Source: an uncultured Fluviicola sp.
GTDB lineage: Bacteria > Bacteroidota > Bacteroidia > Flavobacteriales_D > Crocinitomicaceae
DNA: 64,000 nt
NCBI RefSeq assembly: GCF_902168135.1
Contig: NZ_CABHOL010000009.1
Span: forward strand, 1 to 64,000
Reading direction: 5' to 3'
Each line of letters starts with the position of its first letter. Positions within the stretch are counted from its first letter, which is position 1. Below the pieces are notes generated by a model that saw only the letters and a program-made list of their open reading frames with translations, was not told the origin of the DNA and ran no database searches. The translations under genes and the position numbers were made by a program. This document shows positions 15,707 to 25,075 of the stretch, piece by piece.

Positions 15707-18310
15707 TTAGTTAAGAACAATAGGTGGTTTACGGATATTGATGTTTGCATTCTGCAAAATGGAAGCATTTCCTCTAATTCCTATTGTAAAGCTCTTGTTT
15801 GTTCCGATCGGAGTCCAGTTAAATACCACATTCCAGCAATGGATATTCCGGTATAAATTGACATTGAAGTTGCTAATTACGCGCTGTTCAATATCATACA
15901 TCATTCGCGCCCCGATTTTCCAGTTTGGAGTCAGGTTTACATCTCCGCTCAATGTTACCGTATTGGTTGGCAAGTAGCGCTTGCTTCTGTAAGTGGAAGT
16001 GTCTGAGTTTAAATTGAGCGATAAAATATGGTCAACGGTCAGTTTCCAAGGAATTTCAAAATAGACCATTTGGTTCGGATTTAAGATCCACTGCTGGTAT
16101 TCCGGGTTCCAAACGTTCGACATCTGGTTGGAGATATTTTGCAGACGGTCACGGCTTTTTTTAGTCGTCAGGATAAGCGTTGTAGCGAATTGAGCAGATT
16201 TTATACGTCCGATTCCTTGTTTGGTTTTGAAGGCGTAGTCTTTCCTGATCAGACCTGTGGTATCATTCCATCCGTACCAGCTGTGATTGGCTGTGATCGT
16301 CAAATTGATAAATTCGTTCGGGTTAATGACCATACGCATGTTCAAATCTCCCCAGTTCATGGAATCTTTGAAAATATCGTAATCAGTGCTTAGAAAGAAG
16401 TTGTCGATCAAACGCGTTTTCCTGAACCCGGTTACGGTGTCTTTTTCGCTTTTTTGTTTCAGTTCAAAAGTGTTGTTCAGGCCAAAGACCACTCTTCCGG
16501 AAGATTGTGTGATGTTTTCTGCATACAAACTTCGTTCGAATTTGCTGTAGCGTACTTCGGTTGCCGTACCATTGATTGTGTCCGTATAGCTTTGGATTCC
16601 CTGCTGGATGACCGGTGCATAGTTGAATGAAATAGTAGGAGTCATTACGTGGCGAAGCAACGTTTTTCGTTTTCCTACGAAGCGATAGTAGGAATACAGG
16701 TTGGTTGTCAGGGAAACACTTGAATTGAACGAGTGGCTGAATCCCCCGGTGCCAATCGTATCAATGTTCACCACGTCAGCATAATCGCTGGTGTCGCTAA
16801 CGGTTTTTACGATCGACTGGAAGTTGTAAACTTGTTTATAAGTAGCTGAAGGAGTAATCCGAACGGTGTTTTTCAACATGCTGAACGTTGCCTGAACATT
16901 GAAGTTCTGGGTGATCCCGTTCCTGAAATTCTGCCCGATGCGATTGAAATCCCCGTTTTTCAGATAAGTATCCATGAAGGATGACCTGTTCTGTATTTCA
17001 TTGGCGTAGCTGATCCCGACGACTTTATTGACTTTTTTGAACGGGAAGATCCGGTTGGTGGTTTGGAAGTTGAAAATAGGAGAGGTAAGGTCAATGATTT
17101 TCGTAGCAGAGTTTTGTCTCAGGCTCAATTTCAGGTCTGCAGAGATAGGAAGCGACCCGAAACGTTTTCCCAATCGGATATCCGAGTTCAGAGTATTGTT
17201 GAAATACTGCGGATTGTTCTGGGTATTTAAGGTCTGCTTATTGGTCGAATTGGAGTTGTAGTTTACGTTTGCCGTAAACGACCAGTTCGGATTTAGTTTC
17301 GGGTCCTGGTTGTGTGTCCAGCGGATAGTTGTGGTGCTGAATACTGTTGAATCCGGGTAGCCATATCTGAAACGGGTATAACCGAGATCAAAATTCCCGT
17401 TGTATTTATAGCGGGTAGCATATTCCGAGTAATTTCTGAAACCGAAACTTCCGCGGGTATAACCGGTAGCATAGGCAATGGTTTGGAAACGTTCGGAAAT
17501 GGGAATGTAATAGCCCAAATCCAGGAATCCCATTCCATAAGCAGAAATAAGTGAGTACTGCGGCATGATGAAGCCGCTTTGGCGTTCTTTTTTCTTTTTC
17601 AAAGGGATCATCGCAAAAGGAAGTCCGAGCGGGGTAGGAACTCCCATGACCCATAAATTGATGGGCCCCGAAACGATGCGTTTATCCGGTACCATTACGG
17701 CCTTCGAAAGCGCAAAATGGTAATGCGGTTCTTCCAGGTTGCAGGTAGTGAATTTACCATGAACAAAATGTACATCCTCATTGGGCTGGCGTTTCGCCTT
17801 TTCCATCATCAGATAATATTCATCCTGTTTGATAGCTGCTTCCTGAATGTATCCTTTTTCGGTTTCAAAATTGTAGCGGATAGAAGCGGCTTTCAGCGTA
17901 TCACCGTTGTCTATGAATAAAGGTTTCCCGACTTTTCTTCCCAGGGAATCCTCCACATACGTAGCAAGTACTTCGTTTTTATTCAGGTCAATTAATAAGT
18001 ATTCTGCCGACATGTCGATTCCTTCGTAATTCAATTTGGCTTCACCGTACAAATGGACCTGTTTCTTTTTTAAGTCCGAATAAATAGAATCACGGGCAGA
18101 ATAGGTGATGATGGATTTGAAATCTGTGTCGTTGATGTAGACTTTGCGGACTTTGTTAGTGTCAGAAGGTATCCTTTTAATGGTGTCTGCCGGTAAAGCC
18201 TGTTGACCGAAAGCGAAAGATACAGGCATGCAAAAAACACAAACCAGCAAGCAGAATCCGGTCCTGATTGCAGCAGAAAAAATAAGGAAAGCGCCTTTTT
18301 TTGTTTTCAA
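15707..18310 (-). CDS. lptD: LPS-assembly protein LptD (Bacteroidota type)
   Basis: An 867-residue outer-membrane protein. A signal sequence (about 10-36, ending SFAFG) is followed by an OstA/LptA-like beta-jellyroll: KKQVHLYGEAKLNYEGIDMSAEYLLIDLNKNEVLA and DTLKAASIRYNFETEKGYI. A large barrel (about 230-867) then begins at LGLPFAMIPLKKKKERQSGFIMPQYS, a typical LptD junction, and ends in aromatic strands. LptD with LptE inserts lipopolysaccharide into the outer leaflet. It is transcribed divergently from an amidase-MCE operon, so envelope genes face each other. A minus-strand TAGCTTTG lies 82 bases upstream. Confidence 0.88.
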   Translation of the reverse strand: MKTKKGAFLIFSAAIRTGFCLLVCVFCMPVSFAFGQQALPADTIKRIPSDTNKVRKVYINDTDFKSIITYSARDSIYSDLKKKQVHLYGEAKLNYEGIDMSAEYLLIDLNKNEVLATYVEDSLGRKVGKPLFIDNGDTLKAASIRYNFETEKGYIQEAAIKQDEYYLMMEKAKRQPNEDVHFVHGKFTTCNLEEPHYHFALSKAVMVPDKRIVSGPINLWVMGVPTPLGLPFAMIPLKKKKERQSGFIMPQYSLISAYGMGFLDLGYYIPISERFQTIAYATGYTRGSFGFRNYSEYATRYKYNGNFDLGYTRFRYGYPDSTVFSTTTIRWTHNQDPKLNPNWSFTANVNYNSNSTNKQTLNTQNNPQYFNNTLNSDIRLGKRFGSLPISADLKLSLRQNSATKIIDLTSPIFNFQTTNRIFPFKKVNKVVGISYANEIQNRSSFMDTYLKNGDFNRIGQNFRNGITQNFNVQATFSMLKNTVRITPSATYKQVYNFQSIVKTVSDTSDYADVVNIDTIGTGGFSHSFNSSVSLTTNLYSYYRFVGKRKTLLRHVMTPTISFNYAPVIQQGIQSYTDTINGTATEVRYSKFERSLYAENITQSSGRVVFGLNNTFELKQKSEKDTVTGFRKTRLIDNFFLSTDYDIFKDSMNWGDLNMRMVINPNEFINLTITANHSWYGWNDTTGLIRKDYAFKTKQGIGRIKSAQFATTLILTTKKSRDRLQNISNQMSNVWNPEYQQWILNPNQMVYFEIPWKLTVDHILSLNLNSDTSTYRSKRYLPTNTVTLSGDVNLTPNWKIGARMMYDIEQRVISNFNVNLYRNIHCWNVVFNWTPIGTNKSFTIGIRGNASILQNANINIRKPPIVLN

Positions 18311-18391
18311 TGCTTGTATTAACGGTTTGCAACGCTTGTGCCAAAGCTTTTACCTCTGAGCCAATCGGGCAAAATAAGGACAGCGACGGCA

Positions 18392-18399
18392 CAAAGCTA
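18392..18399 (-). promoter_or_regulatory. Candidate -7 element for lptD
   Basis: CAAAGCTA reads TAGCTTTG on the minus strand, matching TAnnTTTG, 82 bases upstream of the lptD start. Confidence 0.4.
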
Positions 18400-18410
18400 C
18401 GAAAATCCTT

Positions 18411-18490
18411 TGCGATCTCTTTTCTTTGCGGTTAATTAAAGTTATTCTTAAATCTGTCACCGCAGAGAAACAAAGAGCACGAAGGTTTTG
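18411..18490. repeat. CGCAAAG-type palindromic repeat
   Basis: CTTTGCGGTTAA (18423-18434) on the left faces CACCGCAGAGAAACAAAGAG (18461-18480) on the right, in the inverted orientation shared with the copies at 8728, 40154 and 52446. Confidence 0.5.
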
Positions 18491-18663
18491 TTCGATTCTA
18501 AATTCCAGTTTAAAAAGTCCGTGTCTTGCAAAAGCCGGGCCAGAATTGCGTTTTCCGGATTGTAACGGTTTTTTCAACATTTAATTATAGATAAGTTTCC
18601 GTTTGGTCTCAAAATTGCTTGCAAAAGGGCATTAACTTTATTCCGGAATCGATATAACGCAAT

Positions 18664-19803
18664 ATGAACCGATTAGAAAACAGTTTGAAAGCACTTAGAT
18701 GGATCGCAATGGCGATTCCGTTTATTCTGCTTTTTGGCTTTCAAAAAAAGGAGCAGCGCATTCACCTGAAACAACCAGGGACGATCAAAACCATTGTGAT
18801 TGATGCAGGTCATGGAGGAAAAGATCCCGGTTGTCATGGTTCTTCAGCTCATGAAAAAAATGTCTGCCTGGCTATGGCTTTGGAATTAGGGCGGAAGATC
18901 AAAGAAAGTTATCCTGAGATAAAAGTCATTTTTACCCGAGATAAAGATGTTTTTGTAGAATTGGATGATCGCGCTAAAATTGCCAACAAAGCAAATGCTG
19001 ATCTCTTTATTTGTATCCACGCCAATTCTGCTTCGCCATCCGCTTATGGAACTGAAACCTATGTTTTGGGATTGCACAAAACGGATGCGCAGGCAAAAAT
19101 TGCCGATCGTGAAAACAGTACGATCTACCTGGAGGCTGATAAGGGTGAAAAATACAAGGATTTCGACATGTCACCGGACGCAATCATTGCTCGTCAGTTG
19201 CAGCTGTCCGTTTTCCTGGACCAATCGATCATTTTTGCAGATAAATTACAGGATGAGTTTAAAGCCATTGGCCGTTATAACCGCGGAGTGAAACAGGCCG
19301 GATTCCTGGTGCTATACAAAACAACAATGCCAAGTGTATTGATTGAAACCGGTTTTCTGACCAATAAAGACGAGGAGAAGTTCCTGGCAGATGAAGATGG
19401 ACAGAAGAAAATGGCTGGAGCTATGTTTACTGCATTTGAGAAATACAAAGCCGGACTGGAAGGAGTAGATTATAAAACAAGAGGGAACCAGGAAGAAGTT
19501 GTAGACAAAGCCCCTATTGAAAAAAAGGACCTGAATGATAAGGTTGTATTCCGGGTGCAGATTGAAACCTCGGAGACAAGAATTTCCGCTAATTCCAGTC
19601 GTTTTAAAAAACATGAGGTATTTGAATATCAGCAGGATAAATTATATAAGTATACGGTGGGGGAATTCGCAGGAGACTTCACCGCGGCAAATAACTACAA
19701 GAACGAATTGAGACAAAAAGAATTTCCAAATGCTTTTGTGGTAGCTTTTCAAAATGGAGAGCGCATTAGTTTGGAAAAAGCTATTAAATTAGCAGAAAAA
19801 TAA
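18664..19803 (+). CDS. N-acetylmuramoyl-L-alanine amidase (Amidase_3)
   Basis: A 379-residue zinc amidase that cuts the bond between MurNAc and the stem peptide. A signal/anchor (about 10-26) precedes the catalytic domain (about 41-262). Zinc ligands are H50 in VIDAGHGGKD, E64 in SAHEKNV and H119 in FICIHANS; the general-base Glu lies in PSVLIETGFLTN. A linker is followed by a C-terminal SPOR-like module (about 300-379), which in this family targets denuded septal glycans. It heads the operon with MCE/MlaD 5 bases downstream. Confidence 0.92.
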   Translation: MNRLENSLKALRWIAMAIPFILLFGFQKKEQRIHLKQPGTIKTIVIDAGHGGKDPGCHGSSAHEKNVCLAMALELGRKIKESYPEIKVIFTRDKDVFVELDDRAKIANKANADLFICIHANSASPSAYGTETYVLGLHKTDAQAKIADRENSTIYLEADKGEKYKDFDMSPDAIIARQLQLSVFLDQSIIFADKLQDEFKAIGRYNRGVKQAGFLVLYKTTMPSVLIETGFLTNKDEEKFLADEDGQKKMAGAMFTAFEKYKAGLEGVDYKTRGNQEEVVDKAPIEKKDLNDKVVFRVQIETSETRISANSSRFKKHEVFEYQQDKLYKYTVGEFAGDFTAANNYKNELRQKEFPNAFVVAFQNGERISLEKAIKLAEK

Positions 19804-19808
19804 AAGTT

Positions 19809-20846
19809 TTGAAGATCAAAAAAGAAGTTAAGGCAGGTTTGATTGCTATTGCTGCAATTGGTTTGCTTGTCACCGGTATTAATTTTTTGAAAGGCTATTC
19901 ATTTTTTGGGGGCGACCAAAAGTATACGGCGTATTTTCCGAATGCAGGAGGTCTTAGTGCATCTACTTCAGTTTATGTAAACGGCGTTATCGTCGGAAAA
20001 GTCATTTCTGTTGATTACAATCCCCAGGGAGATTCCACCAAGAAAGTGAAAATGGTATTTACCATCCAGGATGATGATTTGAAAATTCCAAGATCATCTG
20101 TTATTGAAACAGGTTCCGTGGATTTATTGAATAAAGGCTTGCTCATTTTTATGGGAGATGATCTTTCGAAAGGATATTTCACCGAGAAAGACCATATCCA
20201 GGGAAGAGTGCAGTTGGATATGTTCGGGCAGTTGAAATCATATGCCAATCCGGTGCTTCAAAAAGTTTCTGCTTTGGTAGTGAATGTGGATAAGACCATC
20301 ACCTCACTAAAAGGATTCTGGGATACCACGGCAACTTCCGAAATCAGAGAATCTTTGGAGGAGTTAAAATTTACTTTTAAAAAATTCGGGAATATTGCAA
20401 ATGATGTAGAAGGGTTGGTAGCAACTGAAAAAGTGAAACTGAGCCGTATCATGAACAACGTGGAGTCCATTACAGCAAACCTGAAAGCTTCGAATGAGAA
20501 AGTAACAAAAATGCTGGGTAACTTTGAAAAGATTTCAGACGACCTGGTTTCTGCGGATTTCAAGAAAGTTATCACGAATGCGAATGCTACGATCGAAAAA
20601 CTGAATGCTACTTTTGCTTCCATTGAAGCCGGTAACGGTACACTTGGTAAATTGCTGAAGGACGAAAAGCTGTACAATGAATTGGTGCAAACCAATAAGA
20701 GCCTTCAGAACCTGGTTCAGGACCTTGAAAAACATCCTGAAAGATACATTCATTTCTCTGTATTCGGGGCAAAAACCAAAGGAGTTCCGATTACCACGAA
20801 TGATGAGAAAAAATTACGTAACTTGTTAGATTCTATCCCTGATTAA
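19809..20846 (+). CDS. MCE/MlaD-family lipid-transport protein
   Basis: A 345-residue MCE protein with a single N-terminal anchor (about 10-27) followed by one MCE domain (about 37-115: YTAYFPNAGGLSASTSVYVNGVIVGKV) and a long helical C-terminal part (about 140-320). Such proteins form hexameric periplasmic channels moving phospholipids between membranes with an Mla-type ABC transporter, which is not in this window. The start is TTG 19809 (LKIKKEVKAGL, read as Met); no in-frame ATG exists before the anchor, and the family N terminus is MKIxKEVKxGL, which supports the TTG. Confidence 0.88.
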   Translation: MKIKKEVKAGLIAIAAIGLLVTGINFLKGYSFFGGDQKYTAYFPNAGGLSASTSVYVNGVIVGKVISVDYNPQGDSTKKVKMVFTIQDDDLKIPRSSVIETGSVDLLNKGLLIFMGDDLSKGYFTEKDHIQGRVQLDMFGQLKSYANPVLQKVSALVVNVDKTITSLKGFWDTTATSEIRESLEELKFTFKKFGNIANDVEGLVATEKVKLSRIMNNVESITANLKASNEKVTKMLGNFEKISDDLVSADFKKVITNANATIEKLNATFASIEAGNGTLGKLLKDEKLYNELVQTNKSLQNLVQDLEKHPERYIHFSVFGAKTKGVPITTNDEKKLRNLLDSIPD

Positions 20847-20855
20847 AAACAGTTT

Positions 20856-22184
20856 ATGATTGCTGCGATTATTTTTAGTGTATTGCTGATTGTCGGATTC
20901 GGATGGTTCGGTTTGAACATCTTAAAAATCCGTTCGAATATTTTATTGGGGAGAGAGGTCAATCGAAAAGACAATCCGGGTGAGCGTTGGAAGGTAATGA
21001 CGCTGGTTGCTTTGGGACAAAAGAAAATGTTCAAAAGACCGATTCCTGCAATTTTGCACCTTGGTATCTATGTAGCTTTTGTGATTACACAGGTTGAGCT
21101 GATCGAGATTATTTACGATGGAATTACCGGTTCTCACCGGGCTTTTATGGCTTCTCTAGGCGGATTTTACACCCTGGTCATTTCGGTTATCGAGGTACTT
21201 TCCGTTGCGGCTTTGATTGCTACGATTGCTTTCCTTTCACGCAGAAATATTTTAAAACTTGCTCGTTTCCAAAAACCGGAAATGAAAGGTTTCCCGACAT
21301 TTGATGCGAACCTGATCCTGGTGATGGAGCTTATTTTGGTTTGCTGTATCTTCACCATGAACGGAGCGGATGAAGCTTTGTATTTGAGAGGTGCATCACA
21401 CGCTTCGCATGAAGCAGGCTCTTTTGGTTTTGCTATTTCTTCCTGGGTCGGTCCGCATGTTTTTGGCGGAATGAGCACTGAAATATTACTTGTTTTGGAG
21501 AGAATCGGGTGGTGGGGACACTGGTTCATGGTTCTGGCATTCCTGAATTACCTTCCGTATTCCAAACATTTCCACATTTTATTAGCCTTCCCGAATACCT
21601 ATTACTCCAACCTGGAGAAAAAAGGGAAATTCACCAATATGGAGGCTGTTACCAATGAGGTTAAGTTAATGCTTGATCCTACAGCAGATCCGTTTGCTGC
21701 CCCGGCTCCCGATGGCGCTCCTCAGCGCTTTGGTGCAAAAGATGTAAACGATCTGACCTGGAAGAACCTGATGGATTCGTACACATGTACGGAATGTGGG
21801 CGTTGTACGGCATCTTGTCCGGCAAATATTACCGGTAAAAAACTTTCACCGCGTAAGATCATGATGGACACACGCGACCGTATGGTAGAATATGCTGACG
21901 GAAAACGCAAGAACGGAAAAGATTACGAAGACGGAAAATCCTTATTGTTCGATTATATCTCCGAAGAAGAAGTTTGGGCTTGTACTTCCTGCAACGCCTG
22001 TGTGGAAGCTTGTCCGGTAAATATTGACCCACTGGCAATTATCGTGGATTTGAGAAGGTATTTGGTGATGGAAGAGTCTAAAATGCCGACTGAATTGACA
22101 GGAATGCTGACAAACATTGAGAACAATGGAGCTCCGTGGCAGTTTTCTCCGGCAGACAGGGGGAATTGGATTCACGAAGATTAA
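20856..22184 (+). CDS. HdrC/GlpC-like membrane Fe-S oxidoreductase
   Basis: A 442-residue protein. The first ~250 residues form about five membrane helices (near 2-22, 65-86, 103-126, 152-168, 222-240). Two [4Fe-4S] sets follow: C311, C314, C317, C321 (CTECGRCTASCP) and C376, C379, C382, C386 (CTSCNACVEACP). Histidines in the helices (for example in KRPIPAILHLG and WWGHWF) could bind haem as in NarI-like modules. It probably passes electrons between the quinone pool and a soluble partner, most likely the HdrB-like protein encoded 112 bases downstream. The physiological donor is unknown. Confidence 0.85.
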   Translation: MIAAIIFSVLLIVGFGWFGLNILKIRSNILLGREVNRKDNPGERWKVMTLVALGQKKMFKRPIPAILHLGIYVAFVITQVELIEIIYDGITGSHRAFMASLGGFYTLVISVIEVLSVAALIATIAFLSRRNILKLARFQKPEMKGFPTFDANLILVMELILVCCIFTMNGADEALYLRGASHASHEAGSFGFAISSWVGPHVFGGMSTEILLVLERIGWWGHWFMVLAFLNYLPYSKHFHILLAFPNTYYSNLEKKGKFTNMEAVTNEVKLMLDPTADPFAAPAPDGAPQRFGAKDVNDLTWKNLMDSYTCTECGRCTASCPANITGKKLSPRKIMMDTRDRMVEYADGKRKNGKDYEDGKSLLFDYISEEEVWACTSCNACVEACPVNIDPLAIIVDLRRYLVMEESKMPTELTGMLTNIENNGAPWQFSPADRGNWIHED

Positions 22185-22205
22185 TACTTTGTAAGTTAAA
22201 TGTAA

Positions 22206-22283
22206 AAAGTCAATAGGTTAAAAGTACACTTTTGAGAAATCAAAGTTTGAACCTTTTGAACATTTCAACTTTTTGAACACTTT
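22206..22283. repeat. TTGAAC-rich repeat
   Basis: AGGTTAAAAGTACACTTTTG is followed by AGTTTGAACCTTTTGAACAT and TTTTTGAACAC. It sits between the two Fe-S protein genes. Confidence 0.5.
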
Positions 22284-22296
22284 AGAGAATAAAATT

Positions 22297-23088
22297 ATGA
22301 GCACGATACACGTACCAACAATGGCCGAAATGATGGCGCAGGGACAAACCCCGGACATTTTGTTTTGGGTTGGTTGTTCAGGTAGTTTTGACGACAGAGC
22401 TAAAAAGATCACTAAGGCATTGGTTCGTATTTTGAATGAATGCAAAGTGAATTTTGCAGTACTTGGAGCAGAAGAGTCATGTACCGGAGATCCTGCAAAA
22501 CGTGCAGGGAATGAGTTTACATTCCAGATGCAGGCAATGATGAATATCCAGGTTCTGGATGGATACGAAGTCAAAAAAATTGTGACTGCGTGCCCGCATT
22601 GCTTCAATACCTTGAAAAATGAATACCCTGAATTGGGAGGGAAATACGAGGTTATTCACCACACGCAATTGATCCAGGAGTTGATTAATTCCGGAAAATT
22701 GTCTTTGAAAGACGGTGGTGTATTCAAAGGAAAGAAAATCACTTTTCACGATCCGTGCTATTTGGGAAGAGCGAACGACGTGTATGAAGCACCGCGTGTT
22801 CTGATCGAAAAACTGGATGCCGAATTAGTGGAGATGAAACGCTGCAAGACAAACGGCTTGTGTTGTGGTGCAGGTGGTGCCCAAATGTTCAAGGAAGCAG
22901 AAAAAGGAAACAAGGAAGTCAATGTAGAACGCACGGAAGATGCTTTGGAAACCCAGGCTTCGATCATTGCAACCGGCTGTCCTTTCTGTAATACAATGAT
23001 GACGGATGGAGTGAAGAACTTCAACAAGGAAAATGAGATCCAGGTCCTGGACGTAGCAGAATTGATTGCAAACGCAGCTGAATTATGA
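22297..23088 (+). CDS. HdrB-like CCG-domain Fe-S protein
   Basis: The product has 263 residues from ATG 22297 (MSTIHVPTMAEM); a TTG at 22273 in the same frame lies in repeat DNA and is rejected. It has two cysteine-rich CCG-type modules: CPHCFNTLKNEYP near 99 with HDPCYLGR near 150, and LCCGAGGAQMF near 190 with TGCPFCNTMMTDG near 231. In HdrB and LldE/GlpC relatives these bind Fe-S clusters for electron transfer or disulfide chemistry. With the membrane HdrC-like protein just upstream it probably forms a two-subunit oxidoreductase. Its last 4 bases overlap the next gene. Confidence 0.88.
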   Translation: MSTIHVPTMAEMMAQGQTPDILFWVGCSGSFDDRAKKITKALVRILNECKVNFAVLGAEESCTGDPAKRAGNEFTFQMQAMMNIQVLDGYEVKKIVTACPHCFNTLKNEYPELGGKYEVIHHTQLIQELINSGKLSLKDGGVFKGKKITFHDPCYLGRANDVYEAPRVLIEKLDAELVEMKRCKTNGLCCGAGGAQMFKEAEKGNKEVNVERTEDALETQASIIATGCPFCNTMMTDGVKNFNKENEIQVLDVAELIANAAEL

Positions 23089-23540
23089 TTCCCTTTGATA
23101 AATTAGAAGATCAGGCTAAGGTTTGGTCTTATCAGTCAGATCGATTGTTAACAGATACTGAAGTACAGTGGATCAATGAGCAGTTAGACCCTTTTTTGGA
23201 GGAGTGGGCTGCTCACGGCACCAAATTGAAAGCTTACGGTGAAGTGGTAAATCACGCACATTTGATCCTGGCTGTCGATGAGAGTGCACACAATGCTTCC
23301 GGTTGTTCAATAGACAGTTCTGTAAGGTTCATCAAACAATTGGAGAAGGAGTTGGGAATTTCTTTTTTCAACCGTTTAAAAATGCTTACTCTGAACAATA
23401 ATCAGTTCACTTACGTGAATTATGCCGATCTGAGCAGTTTGCCGGAAGAAACAATCGTTTTTAATAATACGATCAGTAATATGGGAGAATTTAAGTCTTC
23501 CTGGAAACTGCCGGTAAAAAACATCATTTCTCAACAATAA
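23085..23540 (+). CDS. Conserved Bacteroidota protein linked to HdrBC-like pair
   Basis: A 151-residue soluble protein with no signal peptide or membrane helix. Recognisable stretches are KVWSYQSDRLLTDTEVQWINEQLDPFLEEWAAHG, ASGCSIDSSVRFIKQLEKELG and PEETIVFNNTISNMGEFKSSW. I recall homologues labelled 'ABC transporter ATPase', but there is no Walker A, signature or Walker B motif, so that label is not supported. The SGCSIDSS motif holds one potentially reactive Cys. The start overlaps the HdrB-like gene by 4 bases, so it is probably an accessory to that Fe-S pair. Confidence 0.7.
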   Translation: MIPFDKLEDQAKVWSYQSDRLLTDTEVQWINEQLDPFLEEWAAHGTKLKAYGEVVNHAHLILAVDESAHNASGCSIDSSVRFIKQLEKELGISFFNRLKMLTLNNNQFTYVNYADLSSLPEETIVFNNTISNMGEFKSSWKLPVKNIISQQ

Positions 23541-23617
23541 CGTTAAAAAAAGTTCAGACTGATCTAAGTCAGTTTTCGTCTGTTCATTTTGTCCAAACTT
23601 TGTAAGAAAACAAAGTA

Positions 23618-24862
23618 ATGGAGTGGAAACGAAAGTCAGAGGCGGAAAGCAAACAGCGTGTTTTTGATGCTCTAAAAAATAATGTGAACTACCGAAGCGG
23701 ATCTGTTTTAGGAGTTCCGGGTACTTATCTTGATCCCAAAGTGTTTTCCGAAGAGATAAGTTTTGTAAGGGAAGCACCTTATCTTTCAACATTGGTCCAC
23801 AACCCCAACCATATTGGCTGTCACACCCTGGGTGATTCCGAATCTTATTTCGAGGGAACGCAGGTACTGGAGCGCGAGGTCATTCGTATTTGTTCTGAAA
23901 ATATTTTGAAAGCAGATCCCGATACGGTTGACGGGTATGTTGCAGCCGGAGGAACCGAAGCAAATTTGCAAGCCATCTGGATTTATCGAAACTATTTTTT
24001 GCAGGAACGCAAAGCTTCTCTCTCAGAAATTGCGGTGGTTTGCACTGAAGACAGCCATTACAGCATGCAGAAAGCCGGTAATATTTTTCAAATCCAATGT
24101 GTTTTATTACCGGTGGAGAAGGAAAAGCGCGTGATTGACCGTGCTGCAGCAGAAGCAAAGTTGGCTTTATTGAAAACAAGTGGTGTAAAATACATCATTG
24201 TGGTCAGTAATATGATGACGACGATGTTTGGTTCTATTGATAAGGTCGAGGAGTATGTCGAACTGATGACAGCTTTTGGTTTTCAGTTTAAAATACATGT
24301 TGATGCAGCTTACGGAGGATTTTACGCACCTATCGTAGATGAGAAAAACACGATCAATTTTACTCACCCGATGGTCAATTCATTCACGATGGATGCTCAC
24401 AAATTATTACAGGCGCCTTATGGAACAGGGATTTTTCTAATCCGTAAAGATTGGATGAAATATGCACATACGGATGCTGCTTCCTACGTTGTTGGTGCGG
24501 ACTGTACGCTTTCGGGAAGTAGATCAGGAGCGAATGCAATTGCAATCTGGCTGATTTTTGCTGCTTACGGAAGGCATGAATGGTATGAGAAGTGTATGAC
24601 GTTGGAACGGCGAACTTCCTGGCTGACTAAGGAATTGGATACACGTGGAATTCGATATTTCCGGTCGCCACTTTCCAATATCGTGGCTATACATGCAAAT
24701 CAGATTCCGGTTGGATTGGCTTCAGGATATGGTTTGGTTCCGGATGATCATCATCAGCCATCCTGGTTCAAGATCGTAGTGATGGATCATGTAAGTATCG
24801 AAAAATTGGAAGTTTTTTTGGAGGAATTGGATGCAAGTATGGTGCATAATGAGCGTCTGTGA
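23618..24862 (+). CDS. PLP-dependent group II decarboxylase
   Basis: A 414-residue fold-type I PLP enzyme of the amino-acid decarboxylase family. The Schiff-base Lys is K262 in SFTMDAHKLLQAPYGTG. D229 in IHVDAAYGG contacts the pyridine nitrogen, and H147 in EDSHYSMQKA stacks on the cofactor ring. The GGTEANLQAI motif near 111-120 binds phosphate. Close relatives act on glutamate, aromatic amino acids, histidine or aspartate; the substrate cannot be read here. It is monocistronic with no adjacent antiporter, which argues against an acid-resistance module. Confidence 0.82.
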   Translation: MEWKRKSEAESKQRVFDALKNNVNYRSGSVLGVPGTYLDPKVFSEEISFVREAPYLSTLVHNPNHIGCHTLGDSESYFEGTQVLEREVIRICSENILKADPDTVDGYVAAGGTEANLQAIWIYRNYFLQERKASLSEIAVVCTEDSHYSMQKAGNIFQIQCVLLPVEKEKRVIDRAAAEAKLALLKTSGVKYIIVVSNMMTTMFGSIDKVEEYVELMTAFGFQFKIHVDAAYGGFYAPIVDEKNTINFTHPMVNSFTMDAHKLLQAPYGTGIFLIRKDWMKYAHTDAASYVVGADCTLSGSRSGANAIAIWLIFAAYGRHEWYEKCMTLERRTSWLTKELDTRGIRYFRSPLSNIVAIHANQIPVGLASGYGLVPDDHHQPSWFKIVVMDHVSIEKLEVFLEELDASMVHNERL

Positions 24863-25075
24863 TTTTTTTGACTATAAATTGCTTTTTAATAAATATTTGA
24901 TTATTAAATATTTGGGTGTATTCTTGTGAAGTCTTAATTGAATACGTTCGCAATTTAGCGAATTTGCGAAGCAGAGAATTTTAAAATTCAAAACTAAACG
25001 TTCAATCGGTGTTTGATTTATCTGAACATCGAATTCAAATAACTCATTTGAAATGTCGGGCAAATAAATGAAGGG

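Larger units (their letters stand above)
18311..18663. other. 353-bp divergent intergenic region
   Basis: The region between lptD (minus) and the amidase gene (plus) holds a minus-strand TAnnTTTG element (18392-18399) and a CGCAAAG-type repeat (18411-18490). A weak plus-strand TAACTTTA (about 18632-18639) lies 25 bases before the amidase ATG. Short frames inside the region are not supported by composition or homology. Confidence 0.6.

Noticed and set aside
23085-23540. ABC transporter ATPase label for the 151-residue protein
   Set aside because: No Walker A, Walker B or signature motif is present.
24891-24915. Direct repeat TAAATATTTG twice near the PLP decarboxylase end
   Set aside because: Short and A/T-only in an A/T-rich gap; expected by chance.
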